Virus record (IMG/VR): IMGVR_UViG_3300025141_000878
Location: 1-21,940 of that record
Reading direction: 5' to 3' (one strand)
DNA: 21,940 nt
From: a virus
A model generated the notes under the pieces. It did no database searches. It saw only the letters and a list, made by a program, of their open reading frames with translations, and was not told the origin of the DNA. A program made the translations under genes and the position numbers. Shown here piece after piece: positions 14,921 through 21,940 of the stretch. Positions within the stretch are counted from its first letter, which is position 1; each line of letters begins with the position of its first letter.

Positions 14921-17900
14921 TTACTTCGATAGCTTCTCTACTTTTGCAGAAAGAGCCTTAATTTGCTTTTGCTGTTGCTTGACAGCCTCAACGAGAAGGG
15001 CGTTCATGCTTGGGTAGTCAAGAGCGTAGCCACCTTCTTCACTTCCGTGACAGAGGGATGGTACAACTTTTGCAACTTCCTGAGCGATGAAACCAATGTC
15101 GCTGCTGTTGTCGTGCTTCCAGTCATAGCTAACTCCACGAAGCTTCTGAACAGTGTCAAGAGCCGTATCAAGCTGCTTGATGTTCTTCTTCATTCTTCCA
15201 TCCGAGTAGGTTACGAAAGCGTGAGCCTTCATATTCTGCCCAGTCCCAAGAGTGAGGTAGTCAGTAGAGTGAGTCATTGTGACATTGCCGCTGTCGAAGT
15301 TAATGACTGCGCCGCTAGCTAGGAAAACATCCGAGAATGCAGTTCCTGCAACACCGAGAGCCAAACCATCGTTAGATGCAGGTCCGAGTGCCGCTGCGTT
15401 CAAGTGTAACTCATCAGAGCCGCCAACTTCGAACGTAATAACGTCGTCAGCAGAAGCGCGAATCGATGTGTCATCGTCAGCATCAAGATCGATACGACCT
15501 GTTCCACCCATGCTGATGTTTCCTTGACCATTAAGATCAATAGCATCAACAAAAAGGCTAGCCCAAGCAGTACCGGAAGCACCAAGGTTGTCAGCACTAT
15601 CGCTGTTTGGTATAATGTTACCATCAACGTCAACATCTCCACCAGCTGGATCAAGTTTAATATCACCGGACGAAATGACACTAAGATCAGTTCCGTCTCC
15701 TGTGATGTACTCGCCAGCATCACCGAATGCAAGTCTGTGGTTAGCAGAAGCCATTACACAGTTGTTTGCAGCCTGGTCAGTCAAGGTGAACTTGGACGTG
15801 CTACCGATGTTAAGAATACAGCTATCAGAAAGAAGATCAAGATCATCACCGATAACAGCACTCTTGGCAACACTTAAACCACCGTCAGTCTGCAAAGAAC
15901 CGTCAGTTGTTGAAGTAGCTTCAGTTGTGTCGTCAGTCTTAACAATTCCACTAGCAACAATTGTTGAGGTTGTAAGAGCCGCTGTCGCCAACGTTCCACC
16001 GGCAACCGTCAAAGCGTTTGAAGAGTGAGTCATTGTGACATCACCACTGTCAAAATTGACTACGGCGCCGCTTGCAAGGAAGAGGTCGCTGAAGCCGTAA
16101 GACGTTTTACCGAGAGCAACGCCGTCGTCGGTAACCGGACCTAAAACGTCCTTTCCGACGCCAAGCATCGCTGTAGATCCAGAGTAAACCATCAAAGCTT
16201 GACCTGCGTCACTCCAGAGCATGCGGGCCATGCCGCCGTCAACAATCGTTCCACCAATTTGGTAACCACCGCTATTAACGTCAGAAGAAGAACCAGAAAG
16301 ACCAGCGAGGATCGTCTTATCGACGACTTCGAGTGTCAAAGCTGTTTCACTAATGCTGTTAATGTTAGTAACATCAAGATTTGTAACCTTAATGTGCGAA
16401 GCAGTTAGTTGGTTGATTGTACCGATATTTAAAGCAGCATCCAAGACAAGAGCCTTCGAAGCAGCTGCAGTACCAGCAGTAACACTGTCAAGTACACCAA
16501 GCTCGGCCGCAGAAAGAGTTGTAGTGTCAAGAGTAAAACTCGTATCACACGCCAACGTTCCGCCAATGTTCAAAGAACCCATAGTGGAAGCGCCGGTAGA
16601 TGTAATAGCACCACAACCAACCGTACCGATAGTTGCAATATTTTTGCTAGCATCAAGAACAACCGCCTTAGAAGCAGCTGCAGTACCAGCAGTGATACCG
16701 TCAAGTTGCTCTAAATCAGCTTCAGACATTGCTGCCGAGCCAATTGTTAAACTGGTTGCGCAAGTAACTGAACCATTGAAGGTTGCATTTCCAGCCTCAG
16801 ACATATCAAGTGTAAGAGCCGTGATTGTGGAACCACCGTCATTACCTTTAAAAAGCATGTCTTGATCTGAAATTGCAGAGTGCACAACAAAGTCACTGCT
16901 GGCATTTGTGAAACGACCAAACTCAGTACCGCCATCTTTGAGGATAACGTCTGCGCCATCAGCATCGAGAACGATATCTGTGGACGAATCAAGAGTTAGA
17001 TCTCCAGTCGAATTAACCGAGATTGGTGTCGCAGCAATTACGAGACCGGTTGCACCATCGTGAGTGAGCGTGGCGTCTTGGCCGGCACCCATGCTAAAAA
17101 TCGCACTATCAGACAAAAGATCTAGATCATCACCGATGACCGCACTTTTGACAACGCTTAAGCCACCATCAGTTTGAAGTGAACCATCTGTTGCAGTGGT
17201 AGCTTCTGTTGAATCGTCAACAAGCACACGACCAGAAGTGGTAACCTGAGCAAAAGACGAATTACCCGTTGAAGTAACGGCTCCACAACCAACAGTACCG
17301 ATAGTTGCGATGTTTTTGCTAGCATCGAGAACAACCGCTTTAGAAGCTGCAGCCGTACCAGCAGTGACGTCGTTGAAGTTAAGCTGACCACCGAGCGCAG
17401 TAACTTGCACGTCGCCAACATAGAATTGCTGCCCCATAACAGAAATCTTATCTGCAGAAATGACAGACCCGTTGCCACCAGTTAGGGCAGATGCCGTAAG
17501 GCTAGTGAGTGTACCAACGTGTTTGCCTGCGTCCAAAACAACCGCTTTAGAAGCTGCAGCCGTACCAGCAGTAACACTGTCCAGAACACCAATTTCAGCA
17601 GTGGTAATAGTGGTTGTATCAAGCGTTAAGCTTGTGTCACCAGTAATTGTACCAACAACGTTCATACCAGCAGAAGTAACTTCTACTCGGTCTGTACCGT
17701 TAATGTTGAGATTGACACCAGTATCAGCTTGTGCGTTCAAATAGCCGTTAGCATCAGAACTAACGTGCACATCGGCATCGCGGAACTCAAGCTTCATGGC
17801 GCCATTTAAACGAACACCTGTGTCGTGAATGTGCGTCAATGTGACTTCCTGGTCATTACCTAAGTAAATGATAGAGCCGTCAGCCATGTAAAGATCGGAC

Positions 17901-18139
17901 CATTCCTTATCGGCGGTACCGAGCGAATCACCATCGGCAGAGGGTGGATCTGCTCCACCGAGGGCCGTGACGTTGCCCCCTTGATTAATAAAGTAAAGTG
18001 CTGCGGTTGAACCTGAAGCAAAGATTCGACCAACAGATTGAGAAGCCGCTACAGGTGCTGCACCTGTTAGAGCTTGTAGTTGAATATACTCTCCGTGTAT
18101 AGAAACCGGATTTAACGCATATGGATTTGAATTTGGCAT
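14921..18139 (-). CDS. Tail fibre / receptor-binding protein with C-terminal S74 chaperone (1072 aa)
   Basis: A second large, low-complexity fibre-like protein. The N-terminus is MPNSNPYALNPVSIHGEYIQ. The body has four copies of a block around VTAGTAAASKAVVLDA, two copies of TDGSLQTDGGLSVxKSAVIG, and two copies of FLASGAVxNFDSGxVTMTHS; some segments (GDITLDA/ADG-type strands, GDGTDL) also appear in the 977-aa protein. The last 103 residues are a canonical S74 domain: YSDGRMKKNI with Ser979-Asp980, Arg982 and Lys984, then VSYDWK, DIGFIAQEV and LDYPSMNALLVEAVKQQQKQ, ending in a short coiled coil. Self-cleavage just before Ser979 would release about 94 residues. The ATG has a GGAGA ribosome site and a structured 200-base upstream gap. 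Two hairpins follow its stop. Confidence 0.92.
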   Translation of the reverse strand: MPNSNPYALNPVSIHGEYIQLQALTGAAPVAASQSVGRIFASGSTAALYFINQGGNVTALGGADPPSADGDSLGTADKEWSDLYMADGSIIYLGNDQEVTLTHIHDTGVRLNGAMKLEFRDADVHVSSDANGYLNAQADTGVNLNINGTDRVEVTSAGMNVVGTITGDTSLTLDTTTITTAEIGVLDSVTAGTAAASKAVVLDAGKHVGTLTSLTASALTGGNGSVISADKISVMGQQFYVGDVQVTALGGQLNFNDVTAGTAAASKAVVLDASKNIATIGTVGCGAVTSTGNSSFAQVTTSGRVLVDDSTEATTATDGSLQTDGGLSVVKSAVIGDDLDLLSDSAIFSMGAGQDATLTHDGATGLVIAATPISVNSTGDLTLDSSTDIVLDADGADVILKDGGTEFGRFTNASSDFVVHSAISDQDMLFKGNDGGSTITALTLDMSEAGNATFNGSVTCATSLTIGSAAMSEADLEQLDGITAGTAAASKAVVLDASKNIATIGTVGCGAITSTGASTMGSLNIGGTLACDTSFTLDTTTLSAAELGVLDSVTAGTAAASKALVLDAALNIGTINQLTASHIKVTNLDVTNINSISETALTLEVVDKTILAGLSGSSSDVNSGGYQIGGTIVDGGMARMLWSDAGQALMVYSGSTAMLGVGKDVLGPVTDDGVALGKTSYGFSDLFLASGAVVNFDSGDVTMTHSSNALTVAGGTLATAALTTSTIVASGIVKTDDTTEATSTTDGSLQTDGGLSVAKSAVIGDDLDLLSDSCILNIGSTSKFTLTDQAANNCVMASANHRLAFGDAGEYITGDGTDLSVISSGDIKLDPAGGDVDVDGNIIPNSDSADNLGASGTAWASLFVDAIDLNGQGNISMGGTGRIDLDADDDTSIRASADDVITFEVGGSDELHLNAAALGPASNDGLALGVAGTAFSDVFLASGAVINFDSGNVTMTHSTDYLTLGTGQNMKAHAFVTYSDGRMKKNIKQLDTALDTVQKLRGVSYDWKHDNSSDIGFIAQEVAKVVPSLCHGSEEGGYALDYPSMNALLVEAVKQQQKQIKALSAKVEKLSK
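16412..17604 (-). repeat. Four dispersed copies of a roughly 100-bp block in the 1072-aa fibre gene
   Basis: Copies lie at about 17507-17604, 17283-17380, 16611-16710 and 16412-16505, each encoding VTAGTAAASKAxVLDA-type sequence (ITAGTAAASKA in one). The second and third are nearly identical over more than 80 bases, with differences mostly at third codon positions. The neighbouring TDGSLQTDGGLSV module at about 17086-17228 also has a partner at about 15804-15945. They are coding repeats, not separate elements. Confidence 0.8.
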
Positions 18140-18155
18140 ATATTTTTCTCCTTTT

Positions 18156-18163
18156 TATAAATA
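18156..18163 (+). promoter_or_regulatory. Perfect TATAAATA octamer (opposite to gene direction)
   Basis: The plus strand reads TATAAATA, the exact T4 late-promoter consensus, immediately before the ribosome site of the 1072-aa fibre gene. It points away from that gene, towards the 3' end of the preceding one. Another perfect TATAAATA, also plus strand, lies at 2978-2985 before the tube gene. These gaps are AT-rich, so chance is possible. Confidence 0.2.
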
Positions 18164-18169
18164 TTGCAA

Positions 18170-18225
18170 ACGTAGCTGTGCATCGGTGCATCCCCATTAT
18201 GGTAGACACACCTCCCCCGCTACGT
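18170..18225 (-). promoter_or_regulatory. Structured 5' leader of the 1072-aa fibre gene
   Basis: In the minus-strand transcript ACGUAGC (18225-18219) pairs perfectly with GCUACGU (18176-18170). Inside, GGUGUGUC pairs with GAUGCACC over eight positions (two G-U), capped by a small CC/GG helix. An internal loop (GGGGGA against GAUGCACA) separates the two helices. The element lies between motif copy 5 and the ribosome site, so it would be in the 5' untranslated leader. Possible roles are mRNA stability or translational control. It is too short (56 bases) and lacks the T-arm sequence for a tRNA. Confidence 0.45.
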
Positions 18226-18226
18226 C

Positions 18227-18235
18227 AATAAATAG
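18227..18235 (-). promoter_or_regulatory. Recurrent intergenic motif CTATTTATT, copy 5
   Basis: An exact copy followed by GACG, about 88 bases before the 1072-aa fibre start and just 5' of the structured leader. If the motif is a promoter element, transcription would start within or just before the leader hairpin. Confidence 0.35.
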
Positions 18236-18251
18236 AGTTCAGTGGAGCCAT

Positions 18252-18287
18252 TTGGAGCAAAAAATATCATTTTTTTTGCTATTCCAA
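18252..18287 (-). terminator. AT-rich hairpin between the first and second fibre genes, possible terminator
   Basis: AGCAAAAAA (18256-18264) pairs perfectly with TTTTTTGCT (18272-18280), extended after a small bulge by TTGG/CCAA. The stem itself carries the T run, so termination could act in either direction. It lies about 55 bases past the stop codon of the first fibre gene. The rest of the 203-base gap (18140-18342) holds only the motif, the structured leader and a weak ribosome-proximal AT stretch. Confidence 0.4.
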
Positions 18288-18342
18288 GGAATACAGTAGT
18301 TTACAAGCCTATTGATTGGTATGCAAGGCTATAAAGTATATC

Positions 18343-21300
18343 CTAAGCGGAGTGCGTAAAGTCATCAGTTTCTGCCCAGACCATCACAGCCTCGCTGCCG
18401 CCGCTGATGCTCGAAACTCTAAAGCGGAATTTTCGACCTTTGCCGGCGGCGACTGCAAATGATGCAGCTCCACCTGAAAGATTCGTAACTCCAGTTCCGC
18501 CAACCAAGTCGACTGCATTACTACTTACATTGAGGAAAATGAACTCAAAAGAGTCACCAGTTGCACAGTTGGGTATTGCGGCGACTATTTGCGCTGCGGT
18601 CGGAGTAGTGTCGTCTTGGCTAGCGTTACGACCTGCTGCAGCCCAGGCGCCGTGAATAAGCTGTGCAGCGGAGATTGTTTGACCTGCGGTGTCATTGCTG
18701 CTAGTGGATCCAAGACCTGTAGTAATCCTTCCTTGACACACCAATGCAGGGAAGGTAGTTCTATTATAGAGCCTAAGAGCGGATGCCTCAGAAGAAGCAT
18801 TGTCATTTGAAATATAAGCAACTTCTCGGGCGGTCGTATCACTAGAATTAGAATTAACATTGAGCGCCTTACCAGAGGTTAAGGCATCGGCAGAAATGTG
18901 TACACCCTTTCCTGTTGTTATCTGATCAGCGTCAACCTCGACAACCTCACCGGTCGTCTGTTCAGAGTCGATGTATAAGGCTCTAGCTTCTGCATTTGCC
19001 GTAGTATTGAAATTAATCTCCAATCCTTTACTTGCGGAGGAACCTGCTCTGTCCCCTCCCTGTGTGATTTGTACCAATGAGCCAACGTTGTCGTTTGTGG
19101 CTCCGTCGTAAATTCTAAATCCCGTACCCGTGGTTCTCGCGTTGCAGTTGATATTAACGATATTGGCTGTTGTTACTGCGTCGGCTGTAATATCGACAAC
19201 GCGGGCATCAATATTGGAAGCATTAATATCAAGTGCAATCTGATTAGTGTCGTTATTGTTAAGTTGCAACAATGGTACATTATATGCACCAGCAGAAGCG
19301 TGGTTTGTGATCTCCAGAGTACCAGACGGTGAAATATCCTGTCCATGGACGGCTTCCCACGAGCCAGAAGAACCAATTAATATCCGGTTGGCGGATCCGT
19401 CGATGAAAAACATGTATTTTTCGTCGCCTGTTTCAACGCGGACGTCTGAGGCCACGCCGCCGTCGTTAATTGTAACCTCTGCGCTAGCAGTAGTTTGCAA
19501 GTGCACGCCATCGGATCCGCTAATGTTGAGTTTTCCGTTAGTGTTTTCTATTTGTGTACCAGCGCTGACGCTTGATTTCCATAAATTATAGCTAAAGATG
19601 TTGTTGACACTTGCAAAAGTAATATCGTCAGAGAAGCTATCGAGATTCAGCCCGCCACCAACTGTGAGAGTTCCTGAGATAAATGCATCACCATTACTAA
19701 TTTGCAGGCTCGAACCAGAAAGGGTTTCTGCTTCTATTAGAGCGCCGGAAAGTGCTGTGATGCCGCCGATCTTTTTACTGGCATTGGCAACAAGGGCGGA
19801 TCCAGTATGAACCACGCCAGGAACAACGTCGTATAATACATTAAATTGCGCTGCGCTGGGCGTGATAGCCGTAGTGTCATAATACAAACTATAGCCGTTG
19901 GCGTCAGGCGCGTTCAAGATAAGAGTCGATGCTGTCATGACAGAAGCTGTAATACTGGTGATCACACCAATGTGCTTTCCTGCATCCAGAACAAGCGACT
20001 TAGAGGCAGTTGCAGTCCCAGCGGTAACATCATTAAAGTTAATCTCAGCAGCAGTGGTTGTCACCGCTACGTCATCAATCTTAAGTCCTCCGGCGTTAAT
20101 TGTTGTTGTAGTGCCCGATAATGTGGTATGCTTCGAGCTGCCGAAGGTGGATTCACCGGTTGATGTAATGGCATCACAAGTAACTGCAGTACCACTAAGC
20201 GTTCCGCCGAGCGTAAGGGTGCCAGTAATAAACGCACTACCATTACCAATTTGCAGGTTCGAGCCAGAAAGAGTGCCAGCCGTGAGATAGCCCCCCGGTG
20301 GTACATTAATGTACGAAGCTGTAATATTTGAAGCAGTTAAGTGGCTGACGCCGGCGATAGTATTTGCTCTGAACGTTCCTGTGATATTTAATGTAGATCC
20401 GTCGAAAGTTGCGTTAGCCTCTCCGTCAAGTTCTGTTGTTGTGGAGCCGATGGTGACCAGTCTGTTGACAGTCTTGTTATTAACTGCTGTAACAACACCG
20501 CTGCCACCTCCACCAGCTGTATTCAAAACAACTTTGCCATCCGAATCAACACCCAAGTAACTTCCCGGTCCAGCGAACGAAGCAGTTCGAAGTCCTGTGA
20601 TCTTGAGCGGGTCTTGCCCACCTGCTCCTCCGTTGAAATTGGTACCAGATAAATATGCAGTACCACTGACATGGAACATAGAGGCTGGGGATGTTAATCC
20701 GACGCCGAGGTTCCCGGCAATTACAGCATCGCCAGAGAATGTGGCTTTTTCGTTACTGTCCAGCTTAAGAACGTTTGCTTGAGATGCGTTTCCGTCTGTG
20801 GTATAGAAATACAACGCGCATCCGTTTTCAGCATTCGTCCATGCGGCATCGGTTATTGCCTCGATTCTCGCGCCGACCGTCTGTGTATTGCTGGAGTCTT
20901 CCGCCCCAGAGAACTCAATAACACCGAGCCTGTGGCTATCACCCATAGGGGCACCATCATTAGCAGAAAGCGTTATCTTTGCGCCGGCGGTGGCACTGGT
21001 TGTTGTAGTATCATGAACGTTAACCACGCCTGTAAACGTGGCTTTCTTATTGCTGTCCAACTTAAGAGTATTAGACTGAGATGCATTCCCATCTGTAGTG
21101 TAAAAGTATAACGCACATCCGTTTTCAGCATTGGTCCATGCAGCGTCTGTCAGTGCCTCGATTCTTGCACCAACCACCTGTGTGTTGTCAGTGTCTTCCG
21201 CGCCGGTAAATTCAATAACACCAAGCCTGTGACTGTCACCCATTGCGGCGCCGTCGTTAGCAGAAAGCCTAATCTTACCACCTGTGTTTGCGCTGGTTGT

Positions 21301-21940
21301 TGTAGTATCCTGAACCTCAAATTGAGCACCTGGGTCCGTGGCTCCAATTCCAACAGGACCATTAGTATAGAAAATAGAGCTTCCAGTGTGGCGCCATGGG
21401 GTTGAACCAGAGCCAATATTCGCGCCACCAACTTGAAGCGTCGTAAACTGCCCCAGAGAACTGGAGAGCCCAACCGATGCTGTCAACTGTGTAAGCATGG
21501 TGACGTCAGAATCCTCGTCTCCAAGAGTTATGTTACCACTGACATGGAGATCTCCATGGAAATACCCTCCGGAGCCAGAAATGGTTGTAGCGTCTATCCC
21601 AGCGATACCGGAGACTCGGCTGTCAGAATCCAAAACGAGAGTTTTCGATGCAGCCGCTGTTCCGGCTGTTACTGATGCATTATAGTTAAGCTGTGCAGAG
21701 GTCGCGGTAACGCCATCTAAAATGTTTAGTTCTGCTGCTGTTGTAGTAACCGCAACTTCAGAAATAGTTAGACCATCTTTGTTGACTTGCAGCGCAGAGC
21801 CAGAAATTGTTCCAGCTTTTACTGTGCCCGTTGCAAAGAGGTCTCCAGAATAAAGACCTGTAGAGGCCGATATATTTCCACTCACCCAAAGTCTGGTCTT
21901 GGGATCGAGTTTAGAGCCGATACCCACAGAACCCATTTGA
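18343..21940 (-). CDS. Large tail fibre-like structural protein, 5' end outside the window
   Basis: The frame stays open to the right edge, so the ATG at 21936 is probably internal: the sequence there (GSVGIGSKLDPKTRLWVSGN) is a typical mid-fibre repeat rather than an N-terminus. At least 1198 residues are visible. Two more VGIG/GVGLTSPA-type repeats occur (GPVGIGATDPGAQFEVQD; GNLGVGLTSPASMFHVSG). A 99-aa module is tandemly duplicated, and VTAGTAAASK/VTAGTATASK blocks recall the next fibre gene. Residues about 820-1060 are Asp/Asn/Ala-rich beta repeats. The last 120 residues (ISAAQLIHGAW, PTAAQIVAAIPN, GDSFEFIFLN, SEAVMVW) form a compact beta-rich module instead of an S74 domain. It is probably a fibre, appendage or head-decorating protein. 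Confidence 0.82.
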   Translation of the reverse strand, partial: QMGSVGIGSKLDPKTRLWVSGNISASTGLYSGDLFATGTVKAGTISGSALQVNKDGLTISEVAVTTTAAELNILDGVTATSAQLNYNASVTAGTAAASKTLVLDSDSRVSGIAGIDATTISGSGGYFHGDLHVSGNITLGDEDSDVTMLTQLTASVGLSSSLGQFTTLQVGGANIGSGSTPWRHTGSSIFYTNGPVGIGATDPGAQFEVQDTTTTSANTGGKIRLSANDGAAMGDSHRLGVIEFTGAEDTDNTQVVGARIEALTDAAWTNAENGCALYFYTTDGNASQSNTLKLDSNKKATFTGVVNVHDTTTTSATAGAKITLSANDGAPMGDSHRLGVIEFSGAEDSSNTQTVGARIEAITDAAWTNAENGCALYFYTTDGNASQANVLKLDSNEKATFSGDAVIAGNLGVGLTSPASMFHVSGTAYLSGTNFNGGAGGQDPLKITGLRTASFAGPGSYLGVDSDGKVVLNTAGGGGSGVVTAVNNKTVNRLVTIGSTTTELDGEANATFDGSTLNITGTFRANTIAGVSHLTASNITASYINVPPGGYLTAGTLSGSNLQIGNGSAFITGTLTLGGTLSGTAVTCDAITSTGESTFGSSKHTTLSGTTTTINAGGLKIDDVAVTTTAAEINFNDVTAGTATASKSLVLDAGKHIGVITSITASVMTASTLILNAPDANGYSLYYDTTAITPSAAQFNVLYDVVPGVVHTGSALVANASKKIGGITALSGALIEAETLSGSSLQISNGDAFISGTLTVGGGLNLDSFSDDITFASVNNIFSYNLWKSSVSAGTQIENTNGKLNISGSDGVHLQTTASAEVTINDGGVASDVRVETGDEKYMFFIDGSANRILIGSSGSWEAVHGQDISPSGTLEITNHASAGAYNVPLLQLNNNDTNQIALDINASNIDARVVDITADAVTTANIVNINCNARTTGTGFRIYDGATNDNVGSLVQITQGGDRAGSSASKGLEINFNTTANAEARALYIDSEQTTGEVVEVDADQITTGKGVHISADALTSGKALNVNSNSSDTTAREVAYISNDNASSEASALRLYNRTTFPALVCQGRITTGLGSTSSNDTAGQTISAAQLIHGAWAAAGRNASQDDTTPTAAQIVAAIPNCATGDSFEFIFLNVSSNAVDLVGGTGVTNLSGGAASFAVAAGKGRKFRFRVSSISGGSEAVMVWAETDDFTHSA
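20719..21312 (-). repeat. Two tandem 297-bp repeats in the first fibre gene
   Basis: Bases 21312-21016 and 21015-20719 encode two 99-aa copies aligned without gaps (both with LSANDGA, MGDSHRLGVIEF, GARIEA, WTNAENGCALYFYTTDGNAS, KLDSN). Protein identity is very high. The DNA differs mainly at silent positions, showing that the copies are old but held by selection. Confidence 0.87.

Noticed and set aside
16353-16865. Plus-strand 170-codon frame
   Set aside because: Antisense of the repeat-rich 1072-aa fibre gene, with no independent coding signal.
16412-17604. CRISPR array or diversity-generating repeat
   Set aside because: The repeats are in-frame coding blocks with unequal spacing and no spacers. 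No reverse transcriptase or template repeat is seen in the window.
18170-18225. tRNA gene
   Set aside because: It has a 7-bp closing stem but is only 56 bases long, lacks a T-arm consensus and has no plausible anticodon arm.

Overview
This window looks like the structural (late) region of a lytic T4-like tailed phage with a contractile tail, a myovirus of the divergent 'far-T4' or marine type. The basis is a head and tail gene set whose protein sequences I recognise from memory as T4 gp22, gp23, gp14, gp15, gp18, gp19 and gp26 relatives. I ran no database search. All convincing genes lie on the minus strand, so the window reads right to left in gene order. Most have good Shine-Dalgarno sites (GGAGG or AGGAG type), which points to a bacterial host with a standard anti-SD. 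Nothing here identifies the host. Base composition is moderate with AT-rich gaps, and the fibre repeat style is what I would expect of aquatic phages.

Right half (11859 to 21940): three consecutive large fibre-like genes fill nearly half the window. The first runs off the right edge (at least 1198 aa) and ends in a non-S74 C-terminal module. The next two (1072 and 977 aa) each end in a Peptidase_S74-type intramolecular chaperone with a Ser-Lys pair. All three are built from short Gly/Ser/Thr/Asp-rich beta repeats, and they share modules with each other.

Middle (6056 to 11755): an acidic coiled-coil prohead scaffold (gp22-like) is tightly coupled to the major capsid protein (gp23-like). A strong terminator follows. 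Next come a probable connector protein (gp13-like, tentative), a gp14-like neck protein and a gp15-like tail-sheath terminator, with little or no spacing between them.

Left (1 to 5971): an enlarged tail sheath (gp18-like, 989 aa), a tail tube (gp19-like) and a gp26-like baseplate hub/chaperone protein with two CxxC pairs. The last is overlapped by a small ORF that may be gp51-like. A terminator, an unrecognised 111-aa protein and the start of a probable tape-measure protein cut by the left edge complete the window.

Together the genes form a late virion-assembly block: scaffold and capsid build the head, neck proteins close it, sheath/tube/gp26-like/tape-measure proteins build the tail, and the fibres mediate adsorption. 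Portal, prohead protease and terminase, which adjoin these genes in T4, are absent, so the module is rearranged relative to T4. The most interesting points are: a possible +1 slippage or frameshift site at a T7 run joining the gp26-like and small downstream ORFs; a nine-base AT-rich motif (coding-strand CTATTTATT) repeated upstream of five genes; a long structured 5' leader before one fibre gene; and the paralogous S74 fibre array. I see no tRNA, CRISPR, insertion sequence or plus-strand gene that I believe.
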